A program made the translations under genes and the position numbers. This document shows positions 8,451 through 17,200 of a stretch of DNA of 64,000 nucleotides, piece by piece (positions within the stretch are counted from its first letter, which is position 1; every line of letters begins with the position of its first letter). Below the pieces are notes generated by a model. The model was given only the letters and a program-made list of their open reading frames with translations, did no database searches and was not told the DNA's origin. Origin of the DNA: Sandaracinobacter neustonicus (GTDB lineage Bacteria; Pseudomonadota; Alphaproteobacteria; Sphingomonadales; Sphingomonadaceae); assembly GCF_006385875.1 (NCBI RefSeq), contig NZ_VFSU01000011.1, positions 124,001 through 188,000 of the forward strand, read 5' to 3'.

Positions 8451-9368
8451 GTGACATCAAATTCTCCTCTCAGGCTGGGCACGCGCGGCTCTCCGCTGGC
8501 GCTGGCCCAAGCGAATCTCGTGGCTGCGGCACTGGCCGGGGCCGGTGCGCACGACGTGCAGATCATCCCCGTGCAGACCATGGGGGACCGGGTGCAGGAC
8601 CGGCCGCTGGCCGAGATCGGCGGCAAGGCGCTGTGGACCAAGGAGCTGGACCGCGCGCTGATCGAGGGCGAGATCGATCTGGCGGTGCATTCGATGAAGG
8701 ATGTGGAGACACGGCTGGCGCCGGGCATCGCGCTGGCGGCCGTGCTGCCCCGCGCCGATCCGCGCGACCGGCTGATCGGCGCGGCCACGCTTGCGGACCT
8801 GCCAGCAGGTGCGGTGATCGGCACCTCCAGCCCGCGCCGGGTGGCGCAGCTGTTGCATCAACGCCCCGATTTGCAGGTGGTCAGCCTGCGCGGAAACGTG
8901 GCGACGCGGCTTCAGGCCATTGCGGATGGGCGAGTCGCGGCGACCTTCCTTGCCGCTGCCGGGCTGGACCGGCTGGGGATTGAGGCGGGCGCAGGGCTGC
9001 CGCTGGACGAATGGCTGCCCGCGGCCGCGCAAGGCATCGTGGGGATGACGTGCCGCGCAGGCGATACGGATGTCGCCGCGCTGCTGACGATGGTGAACCA
9101 CGCCCCCAGCTTCGCCGCGTTGCGGGCGGAGCGGGCGGTGCTGGAAGGGCTGGGCGGCAGCTGCCACACCGCCGTCGCCGCCCATGCCGTGCCCGGCGAT
9201 GTGATGCAGCTGCGCGCGGACTTGTTCAGCCCGGACGGCCGCGACAGGATTGTGGCCAGCAGCAGCGGATCGGGCGATCCGCGCGAACTGGGGCTGGCTC
9301 TGGCGGCGCAACTGATGGCGCGCGCGACACCCGCGATCCTCGCTTCGCTGGAACAGGCTGCGGCTTGA
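8451..9368 (+). CDS. hemC: Hydroxymethylbilane synthase (porphobilinogen deaminase)
   Basis: Cytosolic heme-pathway enzyme (305 residues) that polymerises four porphobilinogen units into hydroxymethylbilane. The N-terminus LRLGTRGSPLALAQA and the motif DLAVHSMKDVET are family signatures; the dipyrromethane-cofactor cysteine is Cys238 in GLGGSCHTAVAAH. I chose GTG 8451, preceded by a GAAGGG ribosome site; upstream in-frame residues look non-coding. The TGA overlaps a TTG that starts hemD, indicating coupling. Confidence 0.96.
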   Translation: MTSNSPLRLGTRGSPLALAQANLVAAALAGAGAHDVQIIPVQTMGDRVQDRPLAEIGGKALWTKELDRALIEGEIDLAVHSMKDVETRLAPGIALAAVLPRADPRDRLIGAATLADLPAGAVIGTSSPRRVAQLLHQRPDLQVVSLRGNVATRLQAIADGRVAATFLAAAGLDRLGIEAGAGLPLDEWLPAAAQGIVGMTCRAGDTDVAALLTMVNHAPSFAALRAERAVLEGLGGSCHTAVAAHAVPGDVMQLRADLFSPDGRDRIVASSSGSGDPRELGLALAAQLMARATPAILASLEQAAA

Positions 9369-10072
9369 CCCGGCCTCTGCTGCTGCTGACGCGACCCGCC
9401 GAGGAGATGGCGACAACCATGGCGGCCGCGAGCGCCGCCGGATTCGAGGCTGTCGCTGCACCGCTGTTGCAGATCGAACCGCTGGAATGGACCGTTCCGC
9501 CGGGGTGGCCGGATGCGATCCTGTTCACCAGTGCCCGCGCGCCCGGTCTGGCCGCGCGCCGTGCGCCTGTGTTGCTGGATATTCCCGCCTATGCGGTGGG
9601 CCAGCGGACGGCGGCGGCAGCGGTGTCGGCGGGCTTCCGGCTGGCGGGCGAGGGGCTGGGCGACGGCAGCGCGATTCTGGCGGCCATGGCGCGGGATGGG
9701 CGGCGCGAGATCCTGCATCTGGCCGGGGCAGACACTGCGCCGCTCGACATTGCCGATGCGGTGCGGCTGGTTCGCGTGCCGGTCTATGCCGCGCGGCTGG
9801 TGTCGGCCTTGCCGCCAGCGGCGGTGAATGCGTTGTCGGGTGAGCTGTTCGCCACGCTGCTGTTTTCCGCGCGGACGGCGCGGCATTTCCGCGCGCTGGC
9901 AGAAGCCGCCGGGGTCGAACCGCAGGGGCAGCGGATCGTCTGCTTCAGCGCCGCCGTCGCAGAAGCGGCGGGCGGGGGATGGGGCGGCATCGGCATCGCC
10001 GCCGTGCCCACGCTCGATGCGGCACTGGCAGCGGCGCAGGCTCTGTGGCAAGGCAGCGGCCATGGCAGATAG
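9365..10072 (+). CDS. hemD: Uroporphyrinogen-III synthase
   Basis: Converts hydroxymethylbilane to uroporphyrinogen III with ring-D inversion (about 235 residues). Sequence is weakly conserved in this family. Supporting features are the N-terminal LLLLTRPAEE block, the two alternating alpha/beta lobes, and the late segment LFATLLFSARTARHF. The best start is TTG 9365, overlapping the hemC stop as TTGA; a later ATG at 9407 would cut off the conserved TRP motif. It overlaps the next gene by 11 bases. Position after hemC is strong support. Confidence 0.9.
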   Translation: MTRPLLLLTRPAEEMATTMAAASAAGFEAVAAPLLQIEPLEWTVPPGWPDAILFTSARAPGLAARRAPVLLDIPAYAVGQRTAAAAVSAGFRLAGEGLGDGSAILAAMARDGRREILHLAGADTAPLDIADAVRLVRVPVYAARLVSALPPAAVNALSGELFATLLFSARTARHFRALAEAAGVEPQGQRIVCFSAAVAEAAGGGWGGIGIAAVPTLDAALAAAQALWQGSGHGR

Positions 10073-11117
10073 CCCCTTGGACGAACTGGACCGGCTGGCC
10101 GCGCGCAGCCTTGCGTCGCGGGAGGCCGGACTTCGCGCCTCTCGCGATGCGGAACTTGCACCCCGTGGCGGCGAAACGCCGCGCCGCGCCCGCCCGATCT
10201 GGCCGTGGATCACGGCCGCGATCCTGCTGGCCTTCGCGCTGGGGCTGATCGGCAGCCCCTGGTTCGAGCGGCAGGCGAGGGCGCATCTGCCCGAGGAACT
10301 TCGATCCGACGTGACCCCGTTGCCCGATCCCCGGGTGAGTTCGCTGCTGGACCGGGTGACGCAGCTGGAGTTGCTGGCGCGCAACCCGGCGCTGCCGGTG
10401 GTGCCGCAAGCGCCGCAAGACAGCGCCGCGATAGAGACTGTGGGCAACCGGCTGACTGCGCTGGAATCGCAACTGGCAGGGCAGGCGGGGCGGATCGACG
10501 CCTTCGCCGCCGAACAGTCCCGCACATTGTCGCAAATGGAGCAGGAGGATGGCCGCCTCCGCGATCTCTACCTGATGGCCGTCACGCGGCGCATGGTGGA
10601 AGCGGGCCGCCCGTTGACGCCTCTGGAGCCGGCGCTGGTGGCGCGTTATCAGGCGTCTGACCAGGCGTCTCTGGGGGCGCTGCTGGCATGGTCCCGCACG
10701 CCGCAGACGCGGCAGACGCTGGCGGCGCGGCTTCAGGCGCTGCAACTGGCCGCGGACAAGCCGACGGCAGCCCCGGCAGGCTGGTGGGATCGGCTGAAGG
10801 CGACTCTGGGCGGGCTTGTGACCGTGCGGGAGGAGCGTGGCGCGGAACCGATGGACGCGTCAGCCCGGCTCGCCGCCGCGAAGGAGGCGATGGCGGAAGG
10901 CGACCTGCAACTGGCCGTCACCACGCTGCAAGCCCTGCCGCAGACCCCGGCGCTTCGCGAATGGGTGGCCGATGCGCGCCAGTTGCTGGCAGCGGAAGCA
11001 GCGCTGGGAGACCTTGAGTCGAAAGCGCTGGATACCGCGATCGCGCATCTGCCGGCTGCTGTGCCCGCCGTTCCGGCAGCTTCGGCCACCGCAGCGCCGC
11101 TGGCGTCTGCGCCCTGA
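10062..11117 (+). CDS. Mitofilin-like inner-membrane protein (COG4223-type)
   Basis: Unnamed alphaproteobacterial membrane protein, 351 residues. A short charged cytoplasmic head (residues 1-45) is followed by one membrane helix (about 46-63) and a long periplasmic part. The first periplasmic stretch (about 85-160) is predicted coiled coil (NRLTALESQLAGQAGRIDAFAAEQ). The second is helical and Ala-rich and includes AARLAAAKEAMAEGDLQLAV. This layout and its place after hemD are typical of the alphaproteobacterial Mic60/mitofilin relatives. The function here is inferred from position and architecture only. ATG 10062 overlaps the hemD end. Confidence 0.7.
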   Translation: MADSPLDELDRLAARSLASREAGLRASRDAELAPRGGETPRRARPIWPWITAAILLAFALGLIGSPWFERQARAHLPEELRSDVTPLPDPRVSSLLDRVTQLELLARNPALPVVPQAPQDSAAIETVGNRLTALESQLAGQAGRIDAFAAEQSRTLSQMEQEDGRLRDLYLMAVTRRMVEAGRPLTPLEPALVARYQASDQASLGALLAWSRTPQTRQTLAARLQALQLAADKPTAAPAGWWDRLKATLGGLVTVREERGAEPMDASARLAAAKEAMAEGDLQLAVTTLQALPQTPALREWVADARQLLAAEAALGDLESKALDTAIAHLPAAVPAVPAASATAAPLASAP

Positions 11118-11214
11118 TCGTTTGTCCTCTTAACCAGCCGGCGCGCTTGCGCCTGCAATGCTGCACCGGCTAACGAGACCAACAGCTTTCAACAGAGCGG
11201 GAACGGACAACAGC

Positions 11215-12515
11215 ATGCGCGTCGCTATGATCGGATCGGGATATGTCGGGCTGGTGTCCGGCGCATGTTTTGCGGATTTCGGCCATGATGTGGTCTGCGT
11301 GGACAAGGACCCGGGCAAGATCGAGCGCCTGAAGGCGAATGTGATGCCCATCTACGAGCCGGGTCTGGACGATCTGGTTGAAACCAATGTGAAGGCCGGG
11401 CGGCTGAGCTTCACGACCGATCTGGCCGAAGGGCTGAAGGGTGCACAGGCGGTGTTCATCGCGGTCGGCACCCCGTCGCGCCGGGGCGATGGCCATGCCG
11501 ATCTCAGCTATGTCTATGCGGCGGCGAAAGAGATTGCCGAGAATCTGGAAGGATTTGCCGTCGTCGTCACCAAGTCCACCGTGCCCGTCGGCACCGGAGA
11601 CGAGGTGGAGCGGATCATCCGCGAGGCCAACCCCAAGGCCGATTTCGCAGTCGCCTCCAACCCGGAATTCCTGCGCGAAGGCGCGGCCATCGCCGATTTC
11701 AAGCGCCCGGATCGAATCGTGATCGGCGTGGAGGATGACCGCGCGCAAGCCGTTCTGGAAGAACTGTATCGGCCGCTTTACCTGAATCAGGCCCCGATCA
11801 TGGTGACGAGCCGCCGGACCTCGGAACTCACCAAATATGCCGCCAATGCGTTTCTGGCGGTGAAGATCACCTTCATCAACGAAATCGCCGATCTGTGCGA
11901 GAAGGTGGGGGCGAATGTGCAGGATGTCGCGCGCGGCATGGGCTGGACAACCGCATCGGCTCCAAATTCCTGAACGCCGGGCCGGGCTATGGCGGCAGCT
12001 GCTTCCCGAAAGACACGCTGGCGCTGATCAAGACCGCGCAGGACAATGAGGCCCCGGTGCGCATCGTGGAGACGGTGGCGCAGATCAACGACAACCGGAA
12101 GCGCGCCATGGGCCGCCGGGTGATCGCAGCGGCGGGCGGCGACGTGCGCGGCAAGAAGATCGGCGTGCTGGGCCTGACGTTCAAACCCAACACCGACGAC
12201 ATGCGCGACAGCCCGGCGATCGCCATCATCCAGACGCTGCAGGATGCCGGCGCGCAAGTCTCCGCGTTCGATCCGGAGGGTGTGGAGCAGGCGAAGCTGG
12301 TGCTGCAGAATGTCGACTATGCCGACAGCCCCTATGCCGCACTGGACGGCGCAGACGTGATGGTGCTGGTGACGGAATGGGACGCCTTCCGCGCCCTGGA
12401 TCTGTCGCGGGTGAAGAGCCTGCTGCGCTCGCCGGTGGTGGTTGACCTGCGCAACGTCTATCGGCCGGACGAAATGGCGCGTTATGGATTGGAATACAGC
12501 GGAATCGGCCGCTGA
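11215..12515 (+). pseudogene. ugd: UDP-glucose 6-dehydrogenase, interrupted by a -1 frameshift
   Basis: Encodes the NAD-dependent enzyme that oxidises UDP-glucose to UDP-glucuronate for exopolysaccharide and envelope sugars. The N-terminal Rossmann motif GSGYVG is at residues 7-12. The first frame runs to a TGA at 11971-11973. The remainder, with the NAGPGYGGSCFPKD catalytic-cysteine motif (Cys codon at 12000), continues in another frame to 12515. The family sequence GMGLDNRIGSKFLNAGP is split exactly at GGC|TGG (about 11,943), where one missing C restores the frame. Corrected length is about 433 residues, normal for the family. It may be a real inactivating mutation or a base-call error in a GC-rich stretch. 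Confidence 0.85.
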
Positions 12516-12528
12516 CGCCCGGTTGCAA

Positions 12529-12557
12529 CGGCGGGCATCCCTCTCTATAGCCCGCCG
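12529..12557 (+). terminator. Hairpin between ugd and tRNA-Ser
   Basis: Perfect eight-pair inverted repeat CGGCGGGC / GCCCGCCG with a 13-base loop, 14 bases after the ugd stop. No T-run follows, so termination efficiency is uncertain. Confidence 0.4.
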
Positions 12558-12570
12558 TCTGCTGCTGCTC

Positions 12571-12662
12571 GGAGTCGTGGGTGAGTGGCTGAAACCAGCA
12601 GTTTGCTAAACTGCCGTACTGGGTAACCGGTACCGAGGGTTCGAATCCCTCCGACTCCGCCA
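12571..12662 (+). tRNA. tRNA-Ser(GCT)
   Basis: A 92-base class II tRNA with acceptor arms GGAGTCG / CGACTCC (12571-12577, 12652-12658), discriminator G and an encoded CCA (12660-12662). The anticodon loop is TTGCTAA with anticodon GCT at 12605-12607, so it reads AGC/AGU serine codons. A long variable arm (TACTGGGTAACCGGTA) and the T-arm GGTTCGAATCC are clear. Its 3' end is followed directly by a repeat-rich stretch. Confidence 0.97.
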
Positions 12663-12669
12663 CCGCAGT

Positions 12670-12814
12670 GTTCAGGGCTGTTCATGCCCGTTCATTTTTC
12701 CTTGTTTCCCCTGATGTTTCTTGCCTAACTTGTTCACCTCGGTTCAGGTGCGTTCACATGCAGCCGGTGCCGATTGTGGGTGAGATTGTGGGCAAGGGGC
12801 GGTTGTGTGGGCAA
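12670..12814. repeat. Phased short direct repeats behind tRNA-Ser; candidate att region
   Basis: GTTCA occurs at 12670, 12680 and 12690 and again at 12732, 12742 and 12752, two triplets each with exact 10-base spacing. TGTGGG follows at 12775, 12787 and 12806, the last two continuing as TGTGGGCAA. Helically phased short repeats next to a tRNA 3' end resemble accessory binding sites of a tyrosine recombinase. No integrase gene is present in the window, so this is a candidate remnant, and accessory genes begin just beyond it. Confidence 0.45.
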
Positions 12815-12828
12815 CGTCGGCGTCCGCC

Positions 12829-14238
12829 TCAGACATAGCGGATCGTGGTGAACATCCCTGCGGCCAGATGGTAGATCATGTGGCAGTGGAACGCCCACCA
12901 GCCGGGATTGTCGGCATCGAACGCCAGCACCACCCGCCCGTTCGGCGGCACGAGCACGGTGTCTCGCATTGCTCCTGAAAACCGCTGCCCACCGATTTCG
13001 ACGACCTGGAAGGTGTGGCCATGCAGGTGCATCGGGTGCGCCATGCCCGTCTTGTTAACGAGCGCCAGCTCCACCCGTTCGCCCGGCGCGACGGGAAGCG
13101 GTGGCACATCGCTCGACCATGGGACGCCATTGATCGACCAGATATAGTTGGCCATGTCCCCGGTCAGGTTGATGGTGTGAACCCGGTCGGCCTTTCGCGG
13201 TTTCAGTGGTTTCGTGGCGCGCAGGCGGCTTTCCAGATCTAGCGTGACGGCCTGAGCGCTGGCTCCGGCCATGTCCGCAACCCGCTGAACCGGCGCGTTG
13301 CCCGCACGCAGGATCAGGCCGGTCTGCCTTGCCGTGCCTTCCAACAGGGCGAGCAGCGGGTAGGTGGCGGCCTCCTTTGGAAGGGTCAGGCGGATGTCCA
13401 GCCGCTGTGCCACCGCCAGCGGGAAGCGCCGGGCCTTCACCGGCACCACCGGGGAACCATCGACAGCGATCAGCTCTCCCGTCAGCGCGCCGAGATCGAA
13501 GTGGAAATTGCTCATTGCCGCCGCATTGATCACCCGCAGCCGAATCCGGCCGCCGGGTTCGGCCTTGACGATTTCCGGGTCGGCTAGCGTGCGGTCGTTG
13601 GCAAGGAACGCATCGAATTTGACGTCGTTGAGGTCGGGCGCGGCCTTTCCGGGGGCGGCCATGTCTTGCATGGGGGCCATGGGTGCCATCGTCTTGGGCT
13701 TGCGCAGCGATGCGAAAATCTCCTCCGGGCTGGTGAAGCTGAAATCGTGCAGCATCAGCACGATCTCCTGCTCGTCGGCCCGGTCCCGATCATCGTGGAT
13801 GATCAGCGGTGCCGACATCATCAGCGGCTCTTGCAAACTGGCATGGGAATGCATCCAGAAGGTGCCGCCGGAGCGCAGCGGAAAATCATATCGTGCGCTG
13901 GAGCCGGGCGCGATCGGCGGCCCTGAAATGCCGGGAACGCCGTCCTGCTGCCATGGGGGCGTCAGGCCATGCCAGTGCAGCAGGCTGGGCGCTTCGATGT
14001 GGTTTTCCACCTTCACGCGGAAGCGGTCGCCCGCGTTCAGGGTGAGGCCCGAAGTGCCGTCAGGCTGCTGGATGCCATAGACGGAAGCGGCCTTGCCGTT
14101 GACCTCGATGGTGCGGCGCAACAGGCGCAACACCGTCTCCGGCGTGTCTGCGGCGAAAGCGCCTGCGCTGCCGAGTTCAGCGGCGGCAGCGGCCACCAGA
14201 GACGATTTCAGGAGTGTGCGACGGGTGAGTGCCGGCAA
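12829..14238 (-). CDS. Periplasmic multicopper oxidase (laccase/CopA-like)
   Basis: Tat-exported copper oxidase, 469 residues. The signal peptide has a twin arginine (MPALTRRTLLKSSLVAA). All four copper motifs are intact: HWHG (88-91), HSH (130-132), HPMHLHGH (401-408) and HCHMIYHLAAGM (451-462), which includes the type 1 Cys452, His457 and axial Met462. A Met-rich insert (MAPMAPMQDM) suggests cuprous-ion handling. The start is a TTG at 14238 with a perfect AGGAGG in front. It begins 36 bases after the autotransporter gene and is probably its operon partner. Copper detoxification or phenolic oxidation are both possible. Confidence 0.9.
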   Translation of the reverse strand: MPALTRRTLLKSSLVAAAAAELGSAGAFAADTPETVLRLLRRTIEVNGKAASVYGIQQPDGTSGLTLNAGDRFRVKVENHIEAPSLLHWHGLTPPWQQDGVPGISGPPIAPGSSARYDFPLRSGGTFWMHSHASLQEPLMMSAPLIIHDDRDRADEQEIVLMLHDFSFTSPEEIFASLRKPKTMAPMAPMQDMAAPGKAAPDLNDVKFDAFLANDRTLADPEIVKAEPGGRIRLRVINAAAMSNFHFDLGALTGELIAVDGSPVVPVKARRFPLAVAQRLDIRLTLPKEAATYPLLALLEGTARQTGLILRAGNAPVQRVADMAGASAQAVTLDLESRLRATKPLKPRKADRVHTINLTGDMANYIWSINGVPWSSDVPPLPVAPGERVELALVNKTGMAHPMHLHGHTFQVVEIGGQRFSGAMRDTVLVPPNGRVVLAFDADNPGWWAFHCHMIYHLAAGMFTTIRYV

Positions 14239-14274
14239 TTTTGCCTCCTGAGGGAAACGGCTGAGCGACTGCCG

Positions 14275-17200
14275 TCAGAATGAAAGACTGAAGCGGGCCG
14301 AAATGCGCTGGCTGGTGTAATTTTGTGCCAGATCCGCATCATAGCCCGCAGTGAAGGTCATGTTCCGCTTCCGGAGAAGTTCCGCGCCGACGCCGAGGAT
14401 CAGCCGCTGTTTCGGCAGGGAGGTGGTGCTGACGAACGGCGCGAGGTCTGGTGCATCGGCAAAACGTGCGGTTGCCCGCCAGTCGTTCCGCGCCTCGAAC
14501 AGGCCGCCTGCACGGATGAAGGGCCGCAACATGGTCTCCTGCCCGAGCGGGATTCGCCCGCCTGCTTCGATTGTCGGGGCTGCCGCGAAGGTGGTGTTGC
14601 CTGTCTGCTTCAGGAGCAGCGCGTAGGGCGAGCCGCGTTCCGCGATGCTGTCAACATGCACATAGGTCGCATCGACCTCCACTTGCGGGAGCAGGTAGAA
14701 ATCGCCGAACGCCTGCTGATAGCCGATGCCGAAATGGCTGCCGACATAGCGCGAGCGGGGGGAGGCGGTGGCGATGGTCTGGTCTGCGCCGATCGAGATT
14801 CGGCGGTGCGAGTCATACCAGCCCATCCCGCCCGAGACGGCGAGCGACATCAGCAGCGCGCCCTGCCGCTTCTTCAGAAAGGCCCCCAGATGCAGGGTGT
14901 CGCCGCTGACATGGGCGCGGCTCTGAATGGAATCGATGGAGTCATGCTCATAGGCCAGCGATGCACCGAGAAAGAGCCCGTCGCCGACTTCGCGCTGGCC
15001 GCCGATCTGCAACGTGCCGGATTTGGTGCGGAAACCGATGGCCTCGGCCGTGCTTTCCCGATCGAGATCGCTGCCGACGGCGCGCACCCAGAGGCAGTTG
15101 CGCTCCTCCCCGGGCGGGTCGGCGCGGTCCGCTGCCGGGCAGTTCAGCATTTCGCCGACAAAGACGCGGTGCGCCTGCGGGCGGGTGACGGCGAAGCTGC
15201 CCAGCACGTCTGCGCCAAGGCTGTCGAGCGCGCTGACATAGTCGTCGGCGGAGGCGATCTGATCGGCCAGAGCCTGCACCACGCCGCCGCCTGCCTGCAC
15301 GCGGCCATTGTCCCAAATCTGCTGGAGATGGTTCGCGGTATTCTGCTGATTGGCGTTCAGCGCGATGTTGGCGGGCGTGTAATCGGCCTTCGCGGTGACC
15401 GTCAGCCTGGTTTTGTTGTCCTCAAGGGCATAGCTGAAGCTGTAGATCGGTGATGGGTTGCCACCATAGACTTCCACGCTGAAATCGCTCGACAGGGAGA
15501 GCGGGACGGCATTCTGGAACGTCAGGATCGTCACGCTGTTTCCGGCGAGCGAGAGGGGTTGCAGGAACAGTTTTCCGCCAAGCTCGACGATGGAGCTGTT
15601 GATCGTGAGGCTGTCACTGGTGCCGTTCACGAAATCGACGCCCGCGACGATGTAGCCGGTGCTGCTGAACGCCTGCGTGGTGATGCTGGTCTGCTGCAAG
15701 ACGGCATCGTGCGGACCGATCCACAGCGTGCCCGCGTTTTCCAGCGTGCCGACGGTCAACTGATCCGTGGTGAAAATCGTGCCTGTCGAGAGATTTTGCA
15801 GGTCGGCGCTGGCGGCCAATATGTCGCCGGTGATGAAGCCGCTGTTGCGGATGCTGGCGGCGCTGTCGAGGCGCATTGCCGGGCCGCTATAGCCCTCCAG
15901 CCGCCCGGCCACGTTGATTTGGGAGGCGGGGAGTGACCCTGTGATATCGTAACCGCCGCTGACGACCAGCGCGCCTGCTGCCTGCCCGTCCGACCGCACG
16001 GTGGCGTTGGTGGCGATGTTGACGCTCACGACATTGGCCGAGTTGCCGCGGCTGAGGGCATAGATCGCGTAGGAGTCCGCGCCGGTCACCAGCACATTGC
16101 CTTCGACATTGACGGTAACGGTGCCGATGCACAGGGGGTCGCAGGCCGCGCTGCCGGACCCGGCGATGACGAAACCGCTGCCGTCCGCATGGCCATAGAG
16201 GCCGCCGCCTTGTCCGGCGCTCTGGGCGAAGATGCCGTGCGCGCGCTGGCCGCTGGTGCTGATCGCGCTTCCGGCCTGCACATCGACAAGGATGTCGCCG
16301 CCTGAGCCTGCATGGAAGAACTCGCTTGCCCGTTCGGGGGCAAGGGTGAGGTCGATCTGGGACAGGCCGCCGATCAACGCGCCGCCGCCGCCGATGCTCT
16401 GCGCAACGATGCCCGCCGCGCCCATGCCCGTCGTCACGATCTGGCTGTTGCCGGAGAGCGTGGCGTTCACTGCTCCCCCGGCTCCGGCGAAGAAGGAGTC
16501 TGCGCCATAGGCACCGTCGGCCGTCGTCACGCTGGCCTCGCCCGGCGCGCCCGCGATCAGCCCGCCGCCCGCGCCGATGCTCTGCGCGAGGATACCATAG
16601 GAATCGATGCCTGCCGTCGAAACGACACCGGCAGACAGGGTCACTGTGGCCGTGCCGCCATCGCCCGATGCCCCGCCGCCGCCGCCGATGCCGACCGGAA
16701 TGATGGTGGTGGGTGCCCAGTCCCCGGTCTGGCTGCCGGTGCTGCCGCCGCTGTTGTCGCTGCTGACCGACATCAGCCCGGCCAGCCCGCCGCCGCCGCC
16801 GATGCTCTGCGCGACGAGTGCGATCGCGTCGCGACCGGTGGTGGTGATGGCACCGCTGTTCGTCAGCGTCACCGCGCCGCCATGTCCCTGCGCGCCGCCC
16901 TTGCCGCCGATATAGACGCTGAAATCACTGAGCGCCGCCGGATCGCCGACGGATGCGCCGCCCTTGCCACCGCCGCCGCCGATGCTCTGCCCATAGAGGC
17001 CGAAGGAGAGGTCGCCCGCCGTGGTGACAGAACCGCTGTTCGTGAGATCGACGATGCCGCCGTCGCCCGCAGCACCGGCATGGCCGCCGACCCCCACGCT
17101 GCCGTCCGCCGTGGAATAGCCGTTGGAAGCCGCCGCCGCCCCGCCGTTGCCGCCGCCGCCACCCACGCTCTGCGCGAACACGCCTTCGGAAAAAGCGCCC

